Positions 41,930 to 48,712 of a DNA stretch of 64,000 nt are shown in pieces. A program made the translations under genes and the position numbers. Every line of letters begins with the position of its first letter. The first letter of the stretch is position 1. This DNA is from an uncultured Pelagibacteraceae bacterium (GTDB taxonomy: Bacteria > Pseudomonadota > Alphaproteobacteria > Pelagibacterales > Pelagibacteraceae), in assembly GCA_902539745.1 (NCBI GenBank), contig CACBKA010000002.1, positions 79,093 through 143,092 of the forward strand, in the 5' to 3' direction. The notes below the pieces were generated by a model that was not told the origin of the DNA, ran no database searches, and saw nothing but the letters and a program-made list of their open reading frames with translations.

Positions 41930-42288
41930 TGAAAAAACTTTTAGCGATCGTGGTTCTGGGTTTATTAACAAACAATACTGTTAATGCTGATGAAACATTT
42001 CTTTCTTGTACTTCTGATAGCGGAGGATCAATAACTTTATCATTTGATACTAAAACAAAAATTGGCAAAGAATATGTTGGGGGAGACTCAAAAATAATCT
42101 ACGATTTAAATATCTCGGATGCGAACTTGTTATTTCAAAGATTTTATGAGGGAAGTTTTATTCGAGGATGGAATATTGATAGATATTCTGGCAACGCAAC
42201 ATTAAACAGCACCTTTAACTCTGATCCAAACGATAAAAGTATTAGATCTTATGAATATAATTGTAGGCGAGGCTCGAAAATATTTTAA
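41929..42288 (+). CDS. small exported protein of unknown function (cassette 3)
   Basis: 119 residues from ATG 41929, which overlaps the previous stop (TAATG); the track's start at 41893 lies inside the TerB-like gene. Signal peptide MKKLLAIVVLGLLTNNTVNA, then a beta-rich domain with two cysteines (FLSCTSDS, EYNCRRG) that could form one disulfide. No family recognised. Translational coupling to the TerB-like gene suggests a shared role. Confidence 0.7.
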   Translation: MKKLLAIVVLGLLTNNTVNADETFLSCTSDSGGSITLSFDTKTKIGKEYVGGDSKIIYDLNISDANLLFQRFYEGSFIRGWNIDRYSGNATLNSTFNSDPNDKSIRSYEYNCRRGSKIF

Positions 42289-42309
42289 ATTCCCCCCGCG
42301 TACTAAACT

Positions 42310-42350
42310 TGTCTTTGTTCAGTGTGATCATATTGTGATCTAATTAAAAA
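42310..42350 (+). repeat. arm-type direct repeats at the end of cassette 3
   Basis: TGTCTTT followed by TGTGATCA at 42323 and TGTGATC at 42334 (11 bases apart). The block aligns without gaps to 40821-40862, with the two TGTGATC boxes and the TGTCTTT identical. About 53-64 bases from core copy 4. Confidence 0.65.
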
Positions 42351-42386
42351 AAGTTGTGAATTAATAAGTGTTAACGCCAATACGCA

Positions 42387-42410
42387 GGGGCGTTCTGTTG
42401 CCAGGTGCCC
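42387..42410 (+). repeat. tmRNA-end core repeat, copy 4 (intact attB/attR-like site)
   Basis: GGGGCGTTCTGTTGCCAGGTGCCC. On the minus strand it reads GGGCACCTGGCAACAGAACGCCCC and, with one more 5' G, forms a GGGGC/GCCCC-closed hairpin at the 3' end of the tmRNA coding piece. Confidence 0.88.
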
Positions 42411-42642
42411 CAAACCCCGTTTACTTAATTAACAAAGTTAATTAAGCAGCAAGTGCAAATTTATCATTTGCATTTATAATTAGCCCGTTACGTCGGAACC
42501 ATCTCGAACGAAAGAATAGCTTTTAGACACTCGTCGATTCTGATTCACCCCCATAAGTTGTAAATGGTGGAGGTGGTGGGTACTGCCCCCACGTCCGCAA
42601 TGTTTATTACGAAACTCGTTTATCGTCATAGTTGGAAAACCA
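42387..42642 (-). ncRNA. ssrA: tmRNA, permuted two-piece alphaproteobacterial type
   Basis: On the minus strand the acceptor piece comes first: GGACGTGGGGGCAGTACCCACCACCTCCACCA (T-stem GTGGG/CCCAC, encoded CCA ending at 42565). A 12-base spacer (42564-42553) follows, then the coding piece starting GGGGGTGAATCAGAATCGACG at 42552, whose GGGGGTG pairs with CACCTCC of the acceptor piece. The tag frame is GCA AAT GAT AAA TTT GCA CTT GCT GCT TAA (42471-42442), giving ANDKFALAA, close to standard SsrA tags ending in ALAA. The 3' hairpin is core copy 4. The 5' end near 42642 is inferred from a promoter. It rescues stalled ribosomes and marks products for proteolysis. Confidence 0.92.
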
Positions 42643-42648
42643 ACAGAT

Positions 42649-42678
42649 ATAATATAAAATCAAAAAATAAAGATTCAA
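42649..42678 (-). promoter_or_regulatory. candidate tmRNA promoter
   Basis: On the minus strand TTGAAT (42678-42673), an 18-base spacer and TATTAT (42654-42649) form a sigma-70-like promoter that would start the tmRNA precursor near 42642, just before a GTTGG-TTTT-CCAAC hairpin. It lies between tmRNA and the divergent thyX start. Confidence 0.5.
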
Positions 42679-42690
42679 TAAATATTTCAA

Positions 42691-43638
42691 ATGAAACTTA
42701 CAAAAGAGCAAAAACAGGAAATTTTAGACCAACAATCACAAAAAAATATTACTAAACGAGTGACCTCACCAGAGTTAGAAAAAGTTCTTTATGAGGCAAT
42801 GCCCGTGTTAGACCATGGTTTTGTAAGAGTAGTCGATTACATGGGTGATGATACATCAATAGTTCAGTCAGCAAGAGTTTCGTACGGAAAAGGGACTAAA
42901 AAAGTTTCAACAGACAGTGGTTTAATAAAATATTTAATGAGACATAGACACAGCACTCCCTTCGAGATGTGTGAAATAAAATATCATATAAAGCTTCCAA
43001 TATTTATTGCAAGGCAATGGATTAGACACCGAACTGCAAATGTAAATGAATATTCCGCTAGATATTCTATAATGGACAAAGAATTTTATGTGCCAGAAAG
43101 GGAAAATCTTGCCGCTCAATCTACCAATAATAGACAAGGTCGTGGCGAACTCATAAATGGAAAGCAAGCTGACAACATTCTTAAAATTTTAAAGGAGGAT
43201 GCGGAGAGAAATTACAAACATTATGAAGAAATGCTTAATGAGAAATATGATGGAAGTATTATTGATGATAAAAAGCAAGGACTAGCTAGAGAATTGGCTC
43301 GAATGAATCTTACATTAAATTCTTACACTCAATGGTATTGGAAGACAGATCTATTAAATCTTCTAAACTTTTTAGCTTTAAGAGCAGATAGTCATGCACA
43401 ATTTGAAATTAGAGAATATGCTGATGTAATGTTAAACACTGTTAAAAAATGGGTTCCTACAACTTATGATGCTTTTATTGATTATAGAGTTGGAGGTATG
43501 GAGCTTTCTGCTAAAGGAAAAATAGTAATACAAAAAATGATAAAAGGTGAAAAATGCGATATAGAGTCTTCAGGACTTTCTAAAAGAGAGTGGAATGAGT
43601 TAATGGACTCTTTTGGTTTTAAGCAACATCTTGCATAA
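42691..43638 (+). CDS. thyX: FAD-dependent thymidylate synthase ThyX
   Basis: 315 residues. The ThyX signature [15 protein letters not shown] (RHRxxSxxxxSxR family, here with Thr-Ala) is present near residue 112, with [31 protein letters not shown] before it and [22 protein letters not shown] after. It makes dTMP from dUMP using FAD and methylenetetrahydrofolate, replacing ThyA. The 3' end overlaps the convergent mrp gene by 20 bases. Confidence 0.96.
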   Translation: MKLTKEQKQEILDQQSQKNITKRVTSPELEKVLYEAMPVLDHGFVRVVDYMGDDTSIVQSARVSYGKGTKKVSTDSGLIKYLMRHRHSTPFEMCEIKYHIKLPIFIARQWIRHRTANVNEYSARYSIMDKEFYVPERENLAAQSTNNRQGRGELINGKQADNILKILKEDAERNYKHYEEMLNEKYDGSIIDDKKQGLARELARMNLTLNSYTQWYWKTDLLNLLNFLALRADSHAQFEIREYADVMLNTVKKWVPTTYDAFIDYRVGGMELSAKGKIVIQKMIKGEKCDIESSGLSKREWNELMDSFGFKQHLA

Positions 43639-44443
43639 CCTTATCTGCAATCTCTAGAAATACTTTTGAAATTTTATCATCAGGCTCTTTATAAGTTAAT
43701 GGTAACCCTAAATCAGCGGACTCTCTTAATTTTGTGCTTATAGGAATTTTTCCTAAAAAGTTTTTGTTAAATTCTTTTGCGGTCTTTTCAACACCGCCTT
43801 CACCGAATATATTATGTTTTTTCCCATCATCACTTTCAAAAAAACTCATATTATCTACTAATCCAACTATTTTAATCTTAGTTTTGTCAAACATTTGAAT
43901 ACCTCTTTGTACATCCATTAAGGCCAATTCTTGAGGAGTGGAAACAATTATTGCTCCATCAATTTTTACATCCTGGGCAAAAGTAAGCTGAGTGTCACCT
44001 GTTCCAGGAGGCATATCTACCACAAGGTAGTCCAGATCTTTCCATGCTACTTTCTCAGTTAAAGTTTTTATAGCGCTTATAACCATTGGGCCTCTCCAAA
44101 TCATTGGGGTTTTTTCGTCCACTAAAAAACCTAGAGACATGAATTGAGCACCATATTTCTCTAATGGAAAAAGAAACTTTCCGTCAGTTTTAGGTTTATC
44201 ATTTAATCCAATCATTTTTGGTAATGAAGGGCCATGTATGTCGGCATCTAACAATCCAACTTTTTTACCTTTTTTTTGAAGCGCAAATGTTAGGTTTATC
44301 GCAAATGTAGATTTTCCAACCCCACCCTTTGCACTGGAAACCATTATTGTGGATTTTGTTCCCTTTATTGGATTTTTCTTAAAATTTTTTGGCGCAACAT
44401 TTTTTTTAAGCGTATCGCTTAATTTTGCTTTATTTTCGGACAT
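43619..44443 (-). CDS. mrp: Mrp/NBP35-family iron-sulfur carrier ATPase
   Basis: 274 residues. Deviant Walker [57 protein letters not shown] and [22 protein letters not shown] are Mrp landmarks. The protein lacks the N-terminal MIP18/DUF59 domain present in many bacterial Mrp proteins. The family carries Fe-S clusters to target enzymes. The final residues lie in the 20-base overlap with thyX. Confidence 0.93.
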   Translation of the reverse strand: MSENKAKLSDTLKKNVAPKNFKKNPIKGTKSTIMVSSAKGGVGKSTFAINLTFALQKKGKKVGLLDADIHGPSLPKMIGLNDKPKTDGKFLFPLEKYGAQFMSLGFLVDEKTPMIWRGPMVISAIKTLTEKVAWKDLDYLVVDMPPGTGDTQLTFAQDVKIDGAIIVSTPQELALMDVQRGIQMFDKTKIKIVGLVDNMSFFESDDGKKHNIFGEGGVEKTAKEFNKNFLGKIPISTKLRESADLGLPLTYKEPDDKISKVFLEIADKVMQDVA

Positions 44444-44479
44444 TATATCGCTTTATCATAACTTGTTTTTATTTAAAAA

Positions 44480-44497
44480 GTCACTATATAAAGTGAC
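44480..44497. promoter_or_regulatory. perfect inverted repeat directly before hflK
   Basis: GTCACT-ATATAA-AGTGAC: a 6-bp perfect inverted repeat ending one base before the hflK ATG and 37 bases from the divergent mrp start. It could be an operator in the shared promoter region or an RNA hairpin at the start codon. Confidence 0.45.
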
Positions 44498-45610
44498 ATG
44501 TCATCAGACGACACTACATTTAAAAGAGAATCTCCGTGGGGTTCACCCCCGGGTGGAGGAAACGATAATAATGGCAACGGTAATGGATCAGGTCAGAGAA
44601 GACAACCTCCCAATATTGACGACTTAATCAGAAAAGCTCAAGGTTCAGTTGGAAGAATATTTCCAGGTGGACGATCAAGTGGTAACAAACCAATTTATAT
44701 TGGTTTAGTTGTTCTGTTAGTTCTTTGGGCATTGAGCGGTCTTTACAGAGTTTTACCAGATGAACAAGGAGTAGTTTTAAGATTTGGACAATTTACAAAG
44801 ACAACTCAACCAGGGTTAAACTACCACATACCATTTCCTATAGAGAGAGTTTTTACACCTAAAGTAACAAAGGTTAATAGAATTGACGTTGGATTTAGAT
44901 CCGCAAGTGATAGTGGAAGATCTTCTGGTATAGGAGATGTTTCAGAGGAAAGTTTAATGTTAACTGGTGATGAAAACATAGTTGATATTGATTACTCAGT
45001 CTTCTGGGTAATAAAAGACGCAGGGAAATTTTTATTTAATATTCAGAGCCCACTAGAAACAGTGAAGGCTGCTTCAGAAACTGCAATGAGGGAAGTAATA
45101 GCTAAAAGTAAAATTCAATCTATCCTTACAGAAGGTAGATCTAAAATTGAGGTAGAAGTGCAAGAAATTACACAAGGGATTTTAGACGAATATGGATCAG
45201 GTATTCAGGTAACTCAGGTTCAAACACAAAAAGCCGATCCACCAGATCAAGTAATTGATGCCTTTAGAGATGTACAGGCTGCAAGAGCTGACAGAGAAAG
45301 ATCTAAAAACGAGGCCGAAGCTTATGCTAACGACGTAATACCAAGAGCACGAGGGGAAGCAGAAAAAATTTTACAACAAGCTGAAGCTTACAAAAAAGAA
45401 GTGGTCGCCAAAGCTGAGGGTGAAGCAAGTAGATTTTTAGCTATTTACAATGAATACACAAAGGCAAAAAAAGTTACTCAAGAGAGAATGTATTTAGAAA
45501 CAATGGAAAAAGTTTTAGCTGATATCGATAAGGTAATCATAGATAAAGAGTCAGGATCAGGAGTAGTACCTTACTTACCTCTTCCAGAAATTAAGAAGAA
45601 AGCGAATTAA
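44498..45610 (+). CDS. hflK: HflK, SPFH/band-7 regulator of FtsH
   Basis: 370 residues. A Gly/Asn-rich cytoplasmic N-terminus (WGSPPGGGNDNNGNGNGSGQ) precedes one membrane helix (IYIGLVVLLVLWALSGLY near residues 65-82) and the band-7 domain (YRVLPDEQGVVLRFGQFTKTTQPGLNYHIPFPIERVF), then an Ala/Glu-rich coiled coil (SKNEAEAYANDVIPRARGEAEKILQQAEAYKKEVVAKAEGEASRF). With HflC it forms a cage around the FtsH protease. It overlaps hflC by one base. Confidence 0.95.
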   Translation: MSSDDTTFKRESPWGSPPGGGNDNNGNGNGSGQRRQPPNIDDLIRKAQGSVGRIFPGGRSSGNKPIYIGLVVLLVLWALSGLYRVLPDEQGVVLRFGQFTKTTQPGLNYHIPFPIERVFTPKVTKVNRIDVGFRSASDSGRSSGIGDVSEESLMLTGDENIVDIDYSVFWVIKDAGKFLFNIQSPLETVKAASETAMREVIAKSKIQSILTEGRSKIEVEVQEITQGILDEYGSGIQVTQVQTQKADPPDQVIDAFRDVQAARADRERSKNEAEAYANDVIPRARGEAEKILQQAEAYKKEVVAKAEGEASRFLAIYNEYTKAKKVTQERMYLETMEKVLADIDKVIIDKESGSGVVPYLPLPEIKKKAN

Positions 45611-46476
45611 TGAAAAAATTTTTAATACCACTAATAGTAGTTTTAGCAGTAACTGGCTATCAAAGTCTTTTTATCGTTCAAGAGATTAATCAAGCTATCG
45701 TATTACAGTTTGGTGACCCGAAAAAAATTATCACCAAACCTGGACTAAATTTTAAATTACCTTTTATTCAAAACGTTGCTTATCTTGATAGAAGAGTATT
45801 AAATTTAGACACACCACCAGAAGAAGTTATTGCCGCCGATCAAAAAAGACTTATCGTTGACGCATTTGCGCGTTTTAGAATTGTTGATCCATTAAAATTT
45901 TATATTTCAGTAGGTAACGAGAATGTTGCAAGATCAAGGCTTGCCACAATTATAAATTCAAGAATAAGAGGTGTATTGGGTACCCAAAACCTAGCTACAC
46001 TTTTGTCGATAGATAGATCCAAGCATATGGCAACAATTCAAAATGATGTTAACATAGAAGCCCAAAATTTTGGAATTACAATCGTTGATGTGAGAATTAA
46101 AAGAGCTGACTTACCTCAAGCAAACAGTGAAGCGATTTTTAAAAGAATGCAAACTGAAAGAGAAAGAGAAGCAAAGGAATTTAGAGCACAAGGTGCTGAG
46201 ATGGCAGCAAAAATTACTTCAACAGCTGATAAAGAAGTAACCGTAATCTTAGCGACAGCAAACAAACAATCCGAGATTATGAAAGGTGAGGGTGACGGTG
46301 CAAGAAATAGAATTTTCGCAAACGCATTCGGCCGTGACCCTGAGTTCTTTGGATTTTACAGAGCAATGCAATCCTATGAAAAAGCATTGATTGGTGGAGA
46401 TACTTCGCTAATCCTATCACCTGATAGTGATTTCTTTAAATTCTTCGGTAAAGCAGGAGTTTCAAAAAAACAATAA
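45610..46476 (+). CDS. hflC: HflC, SPFH/band-7 partner of HflK
   Basis: 288 residues. N-terminal signal anchor (FLIPLIVVLAVTGYQSLFIV), band-7 start EINQAIVLQFGDPKKIITKPGLNFKLPF, FGITIVDVRIKRADLPQANSEAIFKRMQTEREREAKEFRAQGAEMAAKI and the C-terminal FFGFYRAMQSYEKAL. Partner of HflK in controlling FtsH proteolysis at the membrane. Gene order hflK-hflC-DUF2065-deg is typical of alphaproteobacteria. Confidence 0.96.
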   Translation: MKKFLIPLIVVLAVTGYQSLFIVQEINQAIVLQFGDPKKIITKPGLNFKLPFIQNVAYLDRRVLNLDTPPEEVIAADQKRLIVDAFARFRIVDPLKFYISVGNENVARSRLATIINSRIRGVLGTQNLATLLSIDRSKHMATIQNDVNIEAQNFGITIVDVRIKRADLPQANSEAIFKRMQTEREREAKEFRAQGAEMAAKITSTADKEVTVILATANKQSEIMKGEGDGARNRIFANAFGRDPEFFGFYRAMQSYEKALIGGDTSLILSPDSDFFKFFGKAGVSKKQ

Positions 46477-46483
46477 TCAAGGC

Positions 46484-46669
46484 GTGAAGGAATTCATTAT
46501 TGCCATTGGTTTAATACTATTCATCGAGGGGCTGATATGCGCCTTGTTTCCGTCAAAAATCAAGAATATGACTAAATTAATTGAGGCCATGCCAGCTAAT
46601 AATTTAAGAATTCTAGGAGTAGTATTTACGATAATTGGATTTATAATTATTTGGTATATTAAAAGATAA
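46484..46669 (+). CDS. DUF2065-like small membrane protein
   Basis: 61 residues if the GTG at 46484 is used (VKEFIIAIGLILFIEGLICALFPSKIKNM); the track's ATG at 46427 lies within hflC and adds 19 unlikely residues. Two membrane helices (IIAIGLILFIEGLICALFP and LRILGVVFTIIGFIIIWYI) separated by a short polar loop are the DUF2065 pattern. These small proteins commonly follow hflC. Function unknown; a part in the HflKC-FtsH assembly is a guess from position. The stop overlaps the protease ATG by one base. Confidence 0.78.
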   Translation: MKEFIIAIGLILFIEGLICALFPSKIKNMTKLIEAMPANNLRILGVVFTIIGFIIIWYIKR

Positions 46670-47757
46670 TGAAATTTTTAAAACAAATCACAACTAAAGT
46701 TTTTTTATTAATTTTTTTTATAAATACCAATCTTTGGTCAAAAGCAGCTCCAGAGTCGTTTGCAGATCTTGCTGAAGAATTAATGCCATCTGTTGTAAAC
46801 ATTTCAACAACTCAAACTATTAAAACACAAGCAAATCCATTTCCATTTCAATTTCCTCCTGGCTCACCATTTGGAGAAATGTTTAAAGAATTTGATAGAC
46901 CAACTGAAAGAAAAGCTACATCGTTAGGATCAGGATTTGTTATTAAAAAAAATGGAACAGTAATTACAAACAATCACGTCATTGCCAATGCTGAGGATAT
47001 AATTGTTAGGATAAATAATAAAGAGTACAAAGCCAAAGTTATTGGTGCTGACCCTTACTCAGACTTAGCTGTTTTAAAAATTGATACGAAAGAAACTTTT
47101 AATATTGTAGAGTTTGGGAACTCAGACAAAGCAAGAGTTGGTGACTGGGTCATGGCAATAGGAAATCCATTTGGCTTGGGAGGTACTGTTACATCAGGAA
47201 TTATTTCAGCAAGAAACCGTGACATAAACTTAACTCGTTACGATGATTTTATCCAAACGGATGCATCTATTAACCAAGGAAATTCCGGTGGACCGCTTTT
47301 TGATATGAATGGAAATGTAATTGGAATTAATACAGCAATCATAAGTCCCTCAGGAGCAAGTAGTGGAATAGGTTTTGCAATACCTTCGAATTATGCTTCA
47401 ACAATAATTGATCAACTAATTGAGTTTGGAGAAACTAAAAGAGGATGGCTTGGTGTAAGAATTCAAGAAGTTACAAAAGAGATAGCATCAGTTGCAGGTT
47501 TAAAAGAACCCAAAGGCGCTTTTATAGGTGGAGTATCTGAAGGCGGCCCAGCAGATAAAGGTGGAATTAAATCGGGAGATATTATTTTAGAATTTGACGG
47601 AGAAAAAATTAAAACAATGAGAAACCTTCCAAGAGTAGTTGCCAATACCAAACCCAATAAAAGAGTAAACGTAAAAATTTGGAGAGAAAAAAAGCTGATA
47701 TCAAAAAAATTTACATTAGGTAGAATGGAGTCAGCAGAAGAATTTAAAGACAAATAG
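46669..47757 (+). CDS. periplasmic Deg/HtrA serine protease with a single PDZ domain
   Basis: 362 residues. Signal peptide KFLKQITTKVFLLIFFINTNLWSKA. Catalytic triad: TNNHVIANA (His), DPYSDLAVLKI (Asp) and INQGNSGGPLFDM (Ser). One PDZ follows (RGWLGVRIQEVTKEIASVAGLKEPKGAFIGGVSEGGPADKGGIKSGDIILEFDGEKI); DegP-type enzymes have two, so this is DegS-like in layout but with a cleavable-type signal. It degrades or senses misfolded envelope proteins. Co-directional with hflKC and miaA. Confidence 0.92.
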   Translation: MKFLKQITTKVFLLIFFINTNLWSKAAPESFADLAEELMPSVVNISTTQTIKTQANPFPFQFPPGSPFGEMFKEFDRPTERKATSLGSGFVIKKNGTVITNNHVIANAEDIIVRINNKEYKAKVIGADPYSDLAVLKIDTKETFNIVEFGNSDKARVGDWVMAIGNPFGLGGTVTSGIISARNRDINLTRYDDFIQTDASINQGNSGGPLFDMNGNVIGINTAIISPSGASSGIGFAIPSNYASTIIDQLIEFGETKRGWLGVRIQEVTKEIASVAGLKEPKGAFIGGVSEGGPADKGGIKSGDIILEFDGEKIKTMRNLPRVVANTKPNKRVNVKIWREKKLISKKFTLGRMESAEEFKDK

Positions 47758-47758
47758 A

Positions 47759-48682
47759 TTGCCTAAAAAAATTAATAAAAAAATAGTACTTTTATTTGGT
47801 CCTACAGCATCTGGAAAATCGAGACTAGCGATTGATATAGCAAAAAAATATAATGGAGAGATCTTAAATGCGGATAGCATGCAGGTATATAAAGAAATTA
47901 AAATACTTTCTGCGCGACCAGATAAAAGCGAAATTAAACATCATTTTTACGGTTTCATATCAGCAAAGAATACTTTTTCAGTTGGCAAATGGTACGAGTT
48001 AGTAGCAAAAAAAATAAAAGAGATACAAAAAAAAAATAAAACTCCCATTGTAGTTGGTGGTACCGGACTTTACTTTAGAGTATTAATTGAAGGTCTAGTT
48101 ACAATACCAAAAGTAAAAAAATTAGATTATTCTCATTTAAATCCTATTGGAAGATGGATGATGGGAAATCATTATCATAAAAAAAACCCAACAATTTTTG
48201 AGGGCATAAATAGAAATGATATTCAACGCGTTTCAAGAGCTATTTCAGTTTACGAAGGAACAGGTTTAACTCTAAAAGAATGGCAAAATAAAGAGAATAA
48301 AAAATACTTTAATTCATCTGACTTTATTAAACTATGTCTGTTACCTCCAAAAGACGATTTAGAAAAAAAAATAAATAGTAGATTTATCCAAATGTTAAAA
48401 AAAGGCGCCATAGATGAAGTAAGAAAATATAATAAAAAATTTTACGTTCCTGCCTCTCATATTTCTGCTAACTCGATAATAGGTGTTTATGAAATTGGTT
48501 TATATTTGCAAAAATCTATTACTCTTAAAAATCTAAAAGATAGAGTTTTAATCAGAACTCGACAATATGCTAAAAGGCAATATACCTGGCAAAGAGGCCA
48601 GATGCAGGATTGGAAGCAGTTCACTGATACCAATTATCTTGATTTAAGAAAAAAAATTCTAAGTTATTTATCTAAAACTTGA
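47759..48682 (+). CDS. miaA: tRNA dimethylallyltransferase MiaA
   Basis: 307 residues. P-loop LLFGPTASGKSRLAIDIA, NADSMQVYKEIKILSARP, PIVVGGTGLYFRVLIEGL and the C-terminal LIRTRQYAKRQYTWQRGQ are MiaA signatures. It adds a dimethylallyl group to A37 of tRNAs that read U-starting codons. The start is TTG at 47759, one base after the protease stop; no ATG lies upstream of the P-loop in a better place. Confidence 0.95.
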   Translation: MPKKINKKIVLLFGPTASGKSRLAIDIAKKYNGEILNADSMQVYKEIKILSARPDKSEIKHHFYGFISAKNTFSVGKWYELVAKKIKEIQKKNKTPIVVGGTGLYFRVLIEGLVTIPKVKKLDYSHLNPIGRWMMGNHYHKKNPTIFEGINRNDIQRVSRAISVYEGTGLTLKEWQNKENKKYFNSSDFIKLCLLPPKDDLEKKINSRFIQMLKKGAIDEVRKYNKKFYVPASHISANSIIGVYEIGLYLQKSITLKNLKDRVLIRTRQYAKRQYTWQRGQMQDWKQFTDTNYLDLRKKILSYLSKT

Positions 48683-48706
48683 CCCAAAATTTTCCTAAGA
48701 TAGATT
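48679..48706 (+). promoter_or_regulatory. candidate ilvB promoter
   Basis: TTGACC (48679-48684), 16-base spacer, TAGATT (48701-48706). A start 7 bases downstream would fall on the ilvB ATG at 48713, which would imply a leaderless message; no Shine-Dalgarno is seen before that ATG. Low certainty. Confidence 0.3.
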
Positions 48707-48712
48707 ATATTT

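Noticed and set aside
38220-42410. Possible CRISPR array from evenly repeated 23-mers
   Set aside because: The repeats are 0.8-1.8 kb apart, the intervals contain genes, and the repeat equals the tmRNA 3' end.
42566-42600. Non-canonical T-loop GGCAGTA in the tmRNA
   Set aside because: First looked aberrant compared with TTCGAxT, but from memory similar GGCGGTA loops are normal in alphaproteobacterial tmRNAs.
42564-42755. 63-residue ORF MVEVVGTAPTSAM... on the plus strand
   Set aside because: It is the antisense of the tmRNA acceptor piece; the codons derive from the CCA end and T arm, not from a gene.
46427-46483. N-terminal extension of the DUF2065-like protein
   Set aside because: It overlaps hflC in another frame and is polar, while GTG 46484 gives the usual family length.
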